Shown: piece after piece, positions 46,760 to 58,889 of the stretch
Numbering within the stretch: the stretch's first letter is position 1
Layout of the letters: each line of letters begins with the position of its first letter
From: Tamarix chinensis
Taxonomy: Eukaryota > Streptophyta > Magnoliopsida > Caryophyllales > Tamaricaceae
Assembly (NCBI GenBank): GCA_030549775.1
Contig: CM060174.1
Coordinates: forward strand, 54,004,707-54,068,706
Reading direction: 5' to 3'
DNA length: 64,000 bases
Notes under the pieces: generated by a model
The model's input: only the letters and a program-made list of their open reading frames with translations
The model's database searches: none
Told to the model about the DNA's origin: nothing
Program-made: the position numbers and the translations under genes

Positions 46760-47640
46760 ATGAATGTTAGGGAAATACACAGTTTTCTTAAACTGGCAGG
46801 CTACTTCATGTGTTTCATCTGGGAATTTTCCAAAATTTCTTCTCCTTTGATTATCTTTTTGAAGGAGACATCACATTTTAATTGGGATAAGAGGTGCTCT
46901 GATGCTTTTAAGGAGATCAATAGGATGCTTAATTCAGCTCCAGTTCATACTTTTCCATTTGGTATAAAGGGATTTTGGGTGTATAGTCATGTATCCAAGC
47001 TTGGTTTGGGGTGTTTGTTGATGCAACACCCCGGGGGGGGTAGTGATATGTGAACATAGAAATGACATCTTTGAATGCATTCTATGGATGAAAGTTTTGT
47101 AGTCCCTTAAGCTATAGAGACTTGATGAAGATAATTGTGTTGATACTAGAGATAGTAGAGGACAATAGCATACACATTAGGATGATTTGAGATCAGATGA
47201 AGTTTGCCTAGGATAGATAGATGAATTATGCAGATCTACGGAGGAGGATAGATGGGTTTGAGGTAGGAAATCAAGTGCTGTTTTTGGCTTTGCCCACCAA
47301 AGTTGTGATGTGTTTTGGTTGGAAGGTTAAATTTAGCCCAAGGTTTATTGGAATGTATGAGATTTTGGATTGGGTTGGAGAGGTAGCTTACCTACTTGCC
47401 ATACCTTTTGAGCTTTCATGTGTCCATACCTTTTTTAACATCTCTTAATTGAGGAAGTACATGATAGATCCATCACATATCATTCAACTCGAGACGATTG
47501 AGCTTGATGAGGTGTTGTCTTATGAGGAGTGATTGCTAAGGATCCCGACACCAAGAATCGCGAGACGTGTTTGAAGTTAGTCACACTAGTGAGGATCTTG
47601 TTGTCACATCATGAAGTTGAGGAAGAAACTTTAGAATCTG
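46760..47640 (+). pseudogene. Gyp-C RNase H start fused to integrase end by deletion, with chromodomain
   Basis: The end of RT/start of RNase H is readable at 46760-47030: EIHSFLKLAGYFMCFIWEFS, VYSHVSKLGLGCLLMQH. Near 47030-47060 it jumps directly to the integrase tail: MTSLNAFYG, then from 47221 YADLRRRIDGFEVGNQVLFL, FSPRFIGMYEILDWVGEVAY. The chromodomain relic LVTLVRILLSHHEVEEETLE is at about 47567-47630. RNase H and the integrase catalytic core are missing, so the element could not have moved after this deletion. Confidence 0.75.
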
Positions 47641-47841
47641 AGTAGTAGATCAAGACGAAGTAGCTAGGGCTATTCGCTTAGGTGCATTGCGTAGGTAATG
47701 CCACCTATTTTAAAGAGGTAGTGACCTTCTCTCATCCACTAACCTTTAGCTATTATCTTCCTTTTGTTTGATGGCTTAGGGTTTTTCTTTGTTTTGAGCT
47801 TACAACCGTATTTTCTTTTGTAAACTTTGGGAATGAAGTCA

Positions 47842-47859
47842 CTTTTAAAGAGATAGTGC
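47842..47859 (+). promoter_or_regulatory. Gyp-C polypurine tract
   Basis: CTTTTAAAGAGATAGTGC before the LTR start TATAATACCTG; the same position and form as in Gyp-A and Gyp-B. Confidence 0.7.
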
Positions 47860-50800
47860 TATAATACCTGATCCTAAGATCCTTCTAATTTTATTTAAAA
47901 TTATTTTAATATAAAATAAGTGCGTTTTAGTTTTGAAAAGGGATTGAAATCTTAATACAGTTGTGAATTTTAGGCACAACAATTGATTAGTTTGCCTAAT
48001 TAATCGACAAGTACGTTTAGAAACTGGAAATTGTATTTATTGATAAACCAGTCAACTAATTTGCTCAAACTGATCACCTAGTTGTTCTACAATTTTAGAT
48101 CCTCTTATTATTATTATTTTAATTTAAATATCTTTCTAATATTCACAACAACTTTTGATTATAATATATTTGTGCTAATAACCATATTTTTCTCAAAGAT
48201 TTTTATTTAGCTAAATTTTTCCAAAAGTACTTTTTGAACCATGTATCATCTTTTTTATTCTCCCTTACTTTCGTCTCTCTTCTAGCTGCCATGACTTCGT
48301 GTTTAACTTTCCACACCACTCCTTGACCTACCAAATCTTGGCCATGTCTCTTCCTGATCATACCTTCCCTCTCTTATCTCAACTTGCGACACATTTATAC
48401 TCTGGATTACCCACACTCAACCTAAGGGAGACTTCCCTTTCTCCTACTTGGTTATATTGATTGACATTCCCTCCACTAGACCCCATTTTTGATTCAATTA
48501 ATTCCCTATCACTTGCATTGGATAACTCTCTCCCTTTCCCTTTGTGAATATCTTCCCAAGGGTTAGGCATTCTCTTATTTACACCCTTTTCTTCTCTTTT
48601 GGGAAAAAGTAGAGGCTTCCTCTTATTCCCTATCCTTTAGTCAAAATTACTGTCTTTTCCTTCTCCATCTAATCTTAGCTTTAGCTCTGTCTTGTTTCCT
48701 TTAAGTAAGGAAGGGTCAAAGTTTTGAGAGAGGCAAAAGAAGTTAGGTTTTGGTTTTGAGTTTCAATTTTGAGAAAGGATATATTATATTATTTTTCTTC
48801 TCCCTCTCCTTCTAGTTTTGTTTTAATTATGAGTTGAAAAGGAAATTTTTATGGTTTCAATTCTTGATTCTATTAGGAATCGAGGTCTTACTAGATAACC
48901 ATTAAGTTGGGAGTTTTATGCTAGAAGAATGCTTGATGGTAAGGTATTCTTATCTTTAATACGAATGAGGTTTTGTTTCTTATTGTGGCTCCATGTTCTT
49001 GATGTATTTCTGTATTGAGCATAAGTTAATTGTATTCTAGAATTTAAGCATGCGGTAGAGTTCTTTATGAAATTTAAGCATGTTAAGGTTCCTTGATTTT
49101 ATGTATGATTTGGTAGTTTTGAGTTTTATTTCATTTAATGCCAACATCTCCATATGCCTCTGTGAGTCTATGTGTATAACATGTGTCTTTATGTGTTTTA
49201 TGATATAGCAACATGTTAGGATTAAAATTTGATAAATTTTGGCATATGAATTGTAAGTCCAAGTGCTATTTTAGCCTGACTAGTCAATCTGTTTGTTGAA
49301 CCCATCAAATGGTTGTGCGAACAATCACTTATTTGGGAATTTTGATTGGCTGGTTGGGAGATTAGTAAATTAGTTCGATGAACCAGTCAACTAGTTCCTA
49401 TGAACAGTTGATTAGTTTGCCAAACTCATCAATCGGTGACCTTGTAACTAAATTGGTCTGGGATTTTCTTAGAACCATCTATCGATTTGGTCAAACACAT
49501 CGATTGATATCCTATGAAAAATTGATCATTACAACCAAGTAGTCGATTGGTCTACTGGTGTTATTTTTTTTTATATTTGGTACGACTAGACTAGTGAACT
49601 GGTCCTAGAGACCGATCAACTAGTTTGGTTATATTTCACCATGTTCATGGTTAATTATTATTCTTCCTTTAGGCCTTCTATAGTAATATTTCCATGTAAA
49701 TTACAACATTCTAATTATGATTACAACCATATTTTTGTTGGAATTAATAAGAATCATAATGTTGGTATTTGAGCCATGAATTGGTTAAGTTTTATATTAT
49801 CTTTAAACAACTAATTGGTGGCTTTTATGTCTTATGATGTGTTTGGTGTTATCACTTGGAAACACCTAATTTGAGTAACAATAGATTTAATTTTTTATTC
49901 ATGATATCACTTGGTAAATTATAATAATTAGATAAACATTTTATTCAAGCCTTTTTCTTTGACACTTGAGGTAGTTAGCCAGGAGGTAGTGGATGAGTTA
50001 CCTTCTGTTTTATATCTTCACCCAGTACCTATTTTCTTCCCTACCGGATTACGGTCGGTAGGAGGGTTGCACATATCTTTGATGTATATGATTATATTAT
50101 GGTAGATTAGTGTGTCATCTGTGTCTACTTTGGGTGGGTGATGTAGCCCCTTGGCCCTTGTATTGTCCATTACTTAAGCAGGTGTAGTATCCCAACTTTA
50201 CAACCCTTGTTACAGAGACATTGAGGTTTTTCACTATAAGCCCCTTGATGTACTTTGACCATGTGTGTTGAGTGTGGTATCCTATGGTGTGTTTGCCCTT
50301 GTGACATGTGCATTCGATGTGTGGTGGGTTTCATATCCCTAGACAATAGCCCCTTGAATATATCCTAACCTCATTTGGTGAGTGTGGTACCCCATTGTGT
50401 ATTCATGATACCATGACTTTTGTTCATGGTGGGGAAATGGGTGTGATTCGATGAATTATCTTGATAATTTAAAATTATGTGATCACTAAAGGAAGATTTA
50501 TAATATGATTTGCATTGTGTAGTTGTGATTCATTTATTATTTTATGATTCTTCTATGAACTCCAACCTTGTTATTATATATTTTTATGCTTAACTCCATA
50601 CTATCATTTAACCTTAATGTGCTATATGAGCCTTACCATGCTGTATGTTTTCTATCTTATTAGTACTTCACCATACTGATACAACAATTGTGTAATCACT
50701 GTGATGATCCGATTTCTTGTTTGGGGAGCAAATGATGATTTGCAAGGGTATAATTCTCAGCCCAAATATGTTGAGAATGATCTCTTAGGCTGATAGCTAG

Positions 50801-51277
50801 CCATTTATTGGGGATTTGAGAGTTAGTCTCATGTAGTTAAGAGTTAGGCTAACCAGTTAGATGTATTTTGTCCATCATGTTGGGGTATCTTTTGATTATT
50901 TCCGATTATTTAAACTCTTAGATTTGATACCTATAATGGATTTTGTAATCTCTCGTACTCCCTTCTATCTATAGTATTACTATTCTCATCTCTATCAGTT
51001 TTAGTATTATTGTATTGTTAGTGAGCATGCATTATTTTACAATTGTTCCATTTTGCCTTGCATTAGTCATTGCTTAGATGATGATCACACCCTTCTCATA
51101 GTTAATATGACAATAATATTCTCTGATGTTTTTAAACCTATTGTTTAAAATGTAGTGGTAAGACATCACAGTTTTCTAATATTTGATATAGTAGTTTCAC
51201 CCTATAATTTTACTTTTTCTATTTCCCTACTCTTTTAAAATGAAAAGTTTTAAGTTACAAAAATTAAAGGTGTTATA
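47860..51277 (+). mobile_element. Gyp-C 3' LTR (full length, 3.4 kb)
   Basis: From TATAATACCTG to AAAGGTGTTATA, 3,418 bp, the same length class as the opposite-strand Gyp-D LTR (3,416 bp). It carries near-palindromic motif clusters at 47975-48090 and 49270-49630. The stretch 49090-50530 has no counterpart in the 5' LTR. No matching target duplication was found at the two ends of Gyp-C. Confidence 0.75.
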
Positions 51278-51557
51278 GTTTCTTAAATCATTAGGTCATT
51301 TTTTTTTGCAATAATTTATTCTCCTACCCTACTATAATGCTTTAAGTATCCTAACTCCTAACATTCAGTCAATAACAATCACACTTCTCCAATATTTGAT
51401 ATAGTAGTTTCACCCTATACTTTTACTTTTGGTATTTCTCTACTCTTTTAAAATGGAAAGTTTTTAGTTACAAAAATTAAAGGTGTTATAGTTTCTTAAA
51501 TCATTTGGTCATTTTTTTTTGCAAAAATTTATTCTCCCACCCTACTATAATGCTTTA
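51178..51557. repeat. ~168-bp direct repeat spanning the LTR edge
   Basis: Segment 51178-51345 recurs at 51390-51557 (offset 212) with a few differences. Each copy includes the last ~100 bp of the LTR, the GGTGTTATA end and about 70 bp of flank (TTTCTTAAATCATT..ACTATAATGCTTTA). Confidence 0.85.
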
Positions 51558-52216
51558 ATTAGAGTTAAAGTAGTTTGAAAAAACTCTTTAGAATTGATTT
51601 GTAAAGTGATTTCACAAAACCTTTCTATTTATTCACCAAATGAATGTAGATTAAAAAATGTTCAAGAATGAAATACCATAACGTAGATGAACCACTTGAT
51701 TAGCCTCATAAAATTAGTTGACTTACTTTACCGATTGATTAGTTTGTCATAACTAAATGGCTGGTTCTTCTAGATCCAATAAATTTAATAATTGGTAAAC
51801 CAATTGATTGGTATAGCTAAATACATCAACTGGTTTCCACATAAACCAAGTATCCCTTTTAAAATAAAAGATTATAGAACCAAATCTCAAAATACATTTC
51901 CAAGATGTGATTTAAACACACATTAAACATGATAAAATATGCTATTTAACATGCATTAGGGGAGTGTTATAAGAATAATTTAAAAAACCCAAAAATATAA
52001 AAAATATTTTATATCTGAAATGATTCAAAGCCCAATTAAATTAAAATTGGCAAAATTATCTAATTGCATAATAATATTTTTATTCCATTAAATGAAACAA
52101 ATGAAATAAATGAGTTTAGAATGAATACAATGGATACAGAAGTTTGGAATATCAATGAATTATTATAGAGCCTAATTGTGTGAGGTAATTAGGTTTCAAA
52201 AAATGGGGGTATTACA
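51558..52216 (-). mobile_element. LTR fragment (Gyp-C/D family)
   Basis: On the minus strand it starts TGTAATACCCCCATTTTT at 52216 and carries one motif cluster (51695-51850) before it breaks off. It belongs to the same LTR family by its start and motifs. Confidence 0.6.
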
Positions 52217-52450
52217 GGTGCTTCTAGCCACACAAAGCCTCAAATGGTGACATTTTAATGTTGGCGTGATAGCTCTTGTTGTTAGAAAACTCAACAAAGT
52301 GCAATTTGTCCTCTCAACTATCCTTGCATTTCATAACACAAGAATGCAACATATCCTCTAGTTTTTGGATTGTCATATAATTATATTTGTCTTTCCATTT
52401 GTCATTAGATGAAAGGCAATACTCTTCCTAAATCTTATTCCCATAAGTAC
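52217..52450 (-). pseudogene. Chromovirus integrase fragment
   Basis: On the minus strand: LSFHLMTNGKTNIIMTIQKL, EDMLHSCVMKCKDS (stop), then EDKLHFVEFSNNKSYHANIK and MSPFEALCG. This is the ST/AYHPQTDGQ-x-E..TLEDML..W-x-x-L-x-L-V-E-F-x-YN-N-S..G-x-x-P-F-E-A-L-Y-G part of the integrase core; the catalytic Glu region (Q-x-E) is lost. It is joined on one side straight to an LTR start and on the other to the Gyp-D LTR end. Confidence 0.75.
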
Positions 52451-55400
52451 CGTAACACTCCTATTTTTTACTATTGAAATCTTTTGTTTGAAACAATGTA
52501 TAAGCTAAAATACACCAAAAAAAAATGGGGCATCATCGTCATACCTAACATAGGATAGACGTCCGCTGCCTAGCCCATATTAGATACAAGGATAAAACCA
52601 ATCAATATATTTAAAATAGAGTGCACCAACGTAAATTAGATAAACATTTTAAAATATTTTTTACATTAAAGGACCTCAATAGTCCCCGACCAAATCAATA
52701 TAGGAATACAAATAGTTAAGAGTATGGGGCTACATTAAAACACGATTAGGGTGTGAACTCAAAATCAAAACCATGGTCCACCACAGATCCCGAAAAATCT
52801 TTGAATATTCATGCTCTCAATTCCCCAACCAAAGCTAAGGTGGGCCCACTATTTTCCATCCTTAAAAACCTGTATATGGCCATATATTTGTGGGAATGAG
52901 CAGGTGATCAAGAAAATAGGCACATCAATACACTACGTATTGAGTCATCCAAGTTTCTTCCCAAATGGAAATACAAGTATGTAATGAATAACCTATCATA
53001 ACATGGATATCTTATTTAACATGCATTATGATGATTCCATATACGTAAAGGTAGGAATACACTAGAACATACCATCATGCATATTCAGACAATATAGAAT
53101 ATATCATGCTCGGTTTCATATTATAATCACATAGGTATTCATACATGTACTAATAGATTATCCCAATCAACCACAAGGGTTAATTTTTGATTACTCACTC
53201 CTTTAGATAACAACATTTCCTTATCCATATATTTACATAAGTCAACATCCAACCAAACATTGCAATCAATAATTAGTTACTCACTTAAGCCATTATCCTA
53301 GTGTTCATACTAGATTTTACCCTTTTTGGTTATTCTTACCATTATTTACATCCTTATCAAATTATTAATCATCCACTTAGTCATCATTCATATTTTATCA
53401 TCCAATTACTTATCATCTCCCTTTTTTTTTATTATCAAGTGATGGACTGTGCACCACCCAAGAGTCTCATCTTCTATGGAAGCCTATCTAAACAAGGGAA
53501 CTAAAGTTTAGTACAAAGCCAACGACCAAAGTAGACATAAGTCCAGACTAAAGCCAACCAATATAGACATAAGTCAATGCCGAAGCCATCACCTAGGTAG
53601 CTAAACCCTTTAGTTTCTATGCTCTAGGGTACAACATTAATGCATAGAGTAGGTAAGGCAACAAAACCTCTAATAATCCCATTCAAAGGTCGACTAACCC
53701 TTCATAGCTAATTGCGGACCAGATAACCCAAACCCTTACACAACTTGATTATCTTTTGCTTTACGTGATTAGTATATTATTCATGTGGTTATGTGATGCC
53801 CATCAAAAGAAAAAATAATCATTACCATGTTTATTCCATATCCACCTTCTCAATTTTCCTAACCATATGGGCTTTCTATTTATCCTTGTATAATATTATT
53901 CATGCCCATCATGTTATTTAATTCAAGCCCAAGCCGTACTTCATTAATATTTTCTCAAGGACCATCACATTTCATTAGTAGAAGGCCCATTTAACCTTTA
54001 CAATACTCATAAAGCAGGTCATAATTTACGATCCATTTAATCCTTTCATTAGGCCATTAATCCATGATAAATTTGTATTTTATCCCATCATTAATTATAT
54101 GACATCCCCAAATATAGCCTCAAAGCATAACCAAACTGAAAGGAAACGAATCACACAAATTGGTTGAACTAATTGATCGGTTTGGCCTCACTAGTTAATC
54201 CATTTGGGTTGACCAGTTGATCGGTTTAACCCAACTAAATCGAACTTTTCATCAAATTGATTGATTGGTTTGGGCAAACCACTCAAATGTTTATAGAACA
54301 TTTGATTGGTTCTGCCCAACCAATCGATGGATTTAATTAGAGGGAAAGATCAATGTCTCTACTGGATTACGAGTCGATGGGTTGGGCTAACCAATCGATT
54401 ATTCTAGAAACTAGTTGATCAGTTCAACCTAACAAGTTAGTCAGTTTGCCCTATAACAATATCAAACAATTGTTTGCATACAGGTTCACACTTATGAATC
54501 ATCATTAACCACATTTGAACATGTATTATCATAGTATAACACACTTTTAATTGAATTGGCTTACATATCTCATCATTTAATAATCATATCCTATTTTTAT
54601 CAAGTTTCATGCTTTTTACTCAAATTATACAATCTACCCATCTAAATCAATTTATTAGGCTATATACATTCATTTCAACATATTAGATCAACTTAAAGAA
54701 TCCCATATCATGCATGAATACTAATAATCCCTTTTAGAAGAAATAATCACTTAATATAGGTAAAACTTTGTTAAACCATAAATTTTAGTCTGTGAAAATC
54801 TCAACTTCTAAAACCTTAAAACAACAAACCTTAAACTTATAAATTTTTAAAAAGCCTTAATAATTTTAGAACATGAAATAGAAAAGAAAGAAGAACATAC
54901 CACACTTAAGGTAAAATAGTAAATTCCGAGCTAAACCACTCAATCCATTTTTCCAAATCTAACTCTTCCTGATAATTAAAACATGAGAGAGGTAGTAAAA
55001 GGATCAAAAGATTTAAAGGATTTGAATAAAAGTTTCGAAGTGGAGAAAGGAAGAGGGTGAATATAGAGAGTTAAGGATTTTCTTCAACTAAAAGAAAGGT
55101 GAACAAAAAGGGGTGATTAGAGCTATTTATATCCAATGAATCAACATGATTTAAATATGGTTTAGGAATAATTCAAAACCATAATACTTACCGTTTATAT
55201 TCGAGCTAAACGGATGGATTTCATCTAATATATGCTGACCTATTCTCTAGTACTCAAATGGTGTTTTTGTAGAATGCAGGTCAATTATGCTAGAATTAAA
55301 ATTCACAAGGGAGGTAATAGAAGGTTACCATAGAAGGAATCTTCCCATTGATCAAAATTATGGCTGAGATCTAAGCATTGATCTCAAAATTATTTAGATG

Positions 55401-55866
55401 AGAGAGTTGGAGGAAGACATGGCTAAGGTCATCTCTCCACTCAATTATCCCAATAGACCTCTAGCTTGGTCTAAGGTAATATTTTGGGCTAAATACATTA
55501 TGAAAAGGGTTAAGAATCTTTTAGGGAAAAATTAAAAGGGGTTTACAAGGTTCCATTTTAGTATAAGAAATTTTTCCAAGAAAATTGAGTTAAAAAATAT
55601 GCTTAGCTTGAAAAACCAGTCGATTGGTTTAGGCCTACCAGTCAACTATTCAACAAACTGGTTGATCGGTTTAGTTGAGAAAATGTGTTTAATTGTAATG
55701 AAGAACAAGTTGACCAGTTTGCCTCAAAAACTTAATGAATCTCATTTTCCAACCTTATTTCAAATTAACTTTGCCTCAAACCAAATTATAATACTAAATC
55801 AAAATCAATTGCAATTTTTTTTCATAATTCTCATTCCAACATTTTATAAAAATATGGGGTATTACA
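52451..55866 (-). mobile_element. Gyp-D 3' LTR
   Basis: Minus-strand start TGTAATACCCC at 55866, next to the polypurine tract; its other end is CGTAACACTCC at 52451 (TG mutated to CG). At 3,416 bp it nearly equals Gyp-C's 3' LTR. Motif clusters at 54150-54480 and 55605-55740 use the same near-palindromic unit. Short open frames (53301-53504, 55599-56027) are not genes. Confidence 0.75.
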
Positions 55867-55885
55867 TCGCTACCCCCTTAAAGAG
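55867..55885 (-). promoter_or_regulatory. Gyp-D polypurine tract
   Basis: On the minus strand CCTCTTTAAGGGGGTAGCGA immediately precedes TGTAATACCCC. Confidence 0.8.
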
Positions 55886-55979
55886 GCCGTGTCCCCAAAA
55901 CCTACAACAACCTAATCACATCATTATACATATGGTAAAACACACATCAAATTCACATTCAAGAAAAACGTTTACCACC

Positions 55980-57946
55980 CCCTTAATGAAAAATAGATTA
56001 CACTATGGTAACATGCTACGAAAATAACTTTAGGTACTTGGCTCACAATTCCTCCTTGGCCTCCCAAATAGAATCCTCTATACCATACCATGACTAAAGG
56101 ACCTTTACCAATGGGATGGTCTCTATACACATCTCTCTCACCTCTATGTCCAAGGTGCTCACTGGTTGCTCTTCATCTATTAAAGATTCATCGAGCTCTA
56201 GCAATTTTTGTTTGATAACGTGCAAAGGAGCCACTATGTACTTCCTCAACTAAGATATGTGAAAAAACTTATGCACGCATGACAATTCCATTAGTATAGC
56301 TAAGCGATAATAAACTTCACCAACACGATCTAAAATCTCGTATAATCTAATGTACCTCAGACTAAGCTTACCCTTCCTAACAAACCTCATGACTGATTTG
56401 GTGGAAGAGACCCTCAGAAGGACTCTATCACCCACTTGTAACAATCATTCTATCTTTTCAGATCTATGTAGCCCTTCTATAGGTCCTAAGCTACTCTCAT
56501 CTAATTTTGAATCAAATAGATGTTTCTAGTGGTCGGGTCCTAACACAAGCATCTCATCGATGTCTTTCCAACATGAGGAACTTCGATACTTTCTCCTATA
56601 TAAGGCTTCAAAAGTTGCCATCTTGATACTAGTAAGAGAACTTGATCAATTCCAGATGATCTTCCCAACTTCCCCCAAATTCTAGCACACATGCCCGAAG
56701 CATGACTTCTAAGGTCTTATGATCCTCTATATCTGACCATCTGTAGCTAGGTGAAAGCCGTACTCATCTTCAGTTGAGTACCAAAGGCAGCTTCAAAATT
56801 TTACTAAAAATGTGATAAGAAGCTAGAGACTACATTCTCCTTAGGGACTTCATGTAGTCTCACCACATGCTATTTATAGGCATTGGTTAGTTGCTCCATG
56901 TTCTAGATTGCCTTCATTGGTATGAACATGGCTAACTTATTCAAATGATCCATAATGATCCGTATGGTATCAAATCCATTACGGGTGCTCAGAAGACCAA
57001 CCATAAAGTCCGTAGATATGTTGCCCCTCTTTTTCTTGGGAACTTCAAGTTTTTACACTGACCCTGTCAGCCTCTTATTCTTAATCTTAACCATCTGATA
57101 GGTCAAACATCAGGCAACAAATTCTACCACTTCCTACTTCATGCAAGGCCACCATTATATCTTCTTCAGATCCCTGTATAGTTTGTCTCCTCTAGGGAGG
57201 AGAAAAGGTGTATAATGTCCTTCCTTAAGGATCCTCCTCTTAAGCTCAAGAGTCCCCTATAGTACACACCACCTACCTTAGTATTTGATACTACCATCCT
57301 TATGAATCTAGAATATTTCAGATCTACCTTTAGTAATACTAATCTAGATCCTCTCGAGTTTGACATCACCGAGTTGATTATCTCAGATCTCCTCAATGAT
57401 TGAAGATGTAATGGTGAATGCACTCATTCTCACCTCTAGACTACCAATGGTGATTAGTTCGATCTCCAACTTCCTAATCTCTTGACACAACTGATATGAT
57501 AGCACAGTCATGCCCAATGAATGTGTCATCTTTTGACTAAGTGCATCTACCACCACATTGGCCTTACCCTCATGGTTGGTTAACTCCAAGTTATAATCCT
57601 TGACCAACTCCAACCATCAGCGATGACTCAAGTTCAACTCCAGTTGGGTGAAGATGTACTTGATGCTCTTCTAGTTAGTGTATAACTTACACTGAACTCC
57701 ATAGAAATAATGTCTCTAGATATTAAAGGTGAACACTACCGCAATAAGCTCAAAGTCATGTGTCGGGTAGTTTTATTCATGCAGCTTCTATTGTTGAGAA
57801 TTATAAGCCACTACTCTTTTGTGTTGTATTAGCATGAAACCCAAACCATGCTTGGAAGCATCAATATATTAATCTTTTTAGCCTTAGCACTTGGTACCGA
57901 AATGGTCGGGGAGAACTAGTTTGGTACTAAGTGTGGTGGTAACATC
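55980..57946 (-). pseudogene. Gyp-D RNase H, integrase and chromodomain remnant
   Basis: Minus strand, right to left: RNase H (IDASKHGLGFMLIQHKRVVA near 57870-57800; MELVKDYNLELTNHEGKANV from 57613), integrase (RGDKLYRDLKKI; VEFVA-stop-CLTYQMVKIKN; STDFMVGLLSTRNGFDTIRI; LNKLAMFIPMKAI), and integrase tail (56444-56250: VGDRVLLRVSSTKSVMRF, KGKLSLRYIRLYEILDRVGE). The chromodomain has ETIPLVKVL, a stop, and IEDSIWEAKEEL (about 56130-56050). gag, protease and RT are missing; the element is cut off at about 57,946. There are stops in all frames. Confidence 0.75.
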
Positions 57947-57947
57947 C

Positions 57948-58023
57948 CCAGAATTCACGAGTTTTAAATTAAGTACTTTAATTACTTCTGCTAAAAAAAA
58001 GTAGTGAATTTTGGGGTGTTACA
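57948..58023. repeat. Short inverted-repeat unit with LTR-like ends
   Basis: GGTAACATCCCCAGAATTCAC and GTGAATTTTGGGGTGTTACA are near-perfect inverted repeats about 35 bases apart. Both look like chromovirus LTR ends. It may be an LTR reduced to its two ends, or a start of an LTR meeting another LTR end. No target duplication is seen. Confidence 0.5.
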
Positions 58024-58880
58024 TATTTATAGGCCAATAAAGGTGGAAAATGAAAGAGGGGGAAGAGGATGGAAAGCGTGCAAGGCATTGGCCGGTGGCA
58101 CACTACTAGTATAAGCTTGTAAAAATTACAGGCCTATTAGCTTAGGAAGGGAGAAAGGAAGGGGGAGAGGGGGGGAGAGGGGCATGTGTAAGGAGAGAGA
58201 AAGGGAGAGATTAGATGGAGAAGGGAGAGGGATCGATGGGAAAGAGAGGGGAGGTGGTAAGCCAGCGTACGACATTGTAGAGGTTGTGTGCCTGCATAGG
58301 GAAGAGAGGAAGTCGAGGGGTTAGGGGAGAAAGTAAGAAGAAGGGGGGACCAATCAGTCTAGGGGAAAAGAAAAAAAGAAAAGGAGGGTGGACCAGGCAG
58401 CTGACAACGGGCGGGGAAAAGGAAGGAAAGGGGATGTAGGCTGGGCTGGTCGAAGGAAAAGAGAGAGGGGCTTTAGGCCTCAAGGGCTGTCCCAAATGGG
58501 GGAAGAAGAGGAAAAAGAAGAGAGGAAATGAGAGGAAGGAAAGAAAAAAAAGAAGGGAAAAAGGAAAAAGGAAAAAGGAAAAAGGAAAAAGGAAAAAGGG
58601 GAAAGGGAAAAAAGGAAAAATAGATGGGTTGGGGTATGTAAAATATTTTTGTATTTTTGAATATTTAAAATAATAAATAAATTCCCTTTTTAGGTTAATT
58701 TAGAATTTTTGAAAGATTTTTCCTTAATTTCGTTTTAATTAGCAAAAACCTAATTTTTTTCAATTAAATTATTTTTATTTTTCTCTTGATTTTTCTTTAA
58801 TTAATTTCTCTTATTTTAATAAAATTATTTATTTAATTTATTTTCCTAATAAATTCTTATTTTGCCATAATTTCCTAAAT
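58024..58880 (-). other. Purine-rich stretch resembling an LTR leader on the minus strand
   Basis: At 58040-58620 it is strongly A/G-rich; the minus strand reads as a CT-rich leader like those of the other chromovirus LTRs. At 58640-58880 it is AT-rich. The open frame at 58211-58495 (-) is proline/serine low complexity, not a gene. A (GGAAAAA)n run is at 58557-58600. Boundaries are not visible. Confidence 0.4.
58557..58600. repeat. (GGAAAAA)n minisatellite
   Basis: Six or so 7-bp units in a row. Confidence 0.9.
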
Positions 58881-58889
58881 TAGGGGTTT

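Noticed and set aside
58211..58495. Minus-strand Pro/Ser/Phe-rich frame
   Set aside because: A composition effect of a CT-rich LTR-leader-like stretch; no start context or domain.
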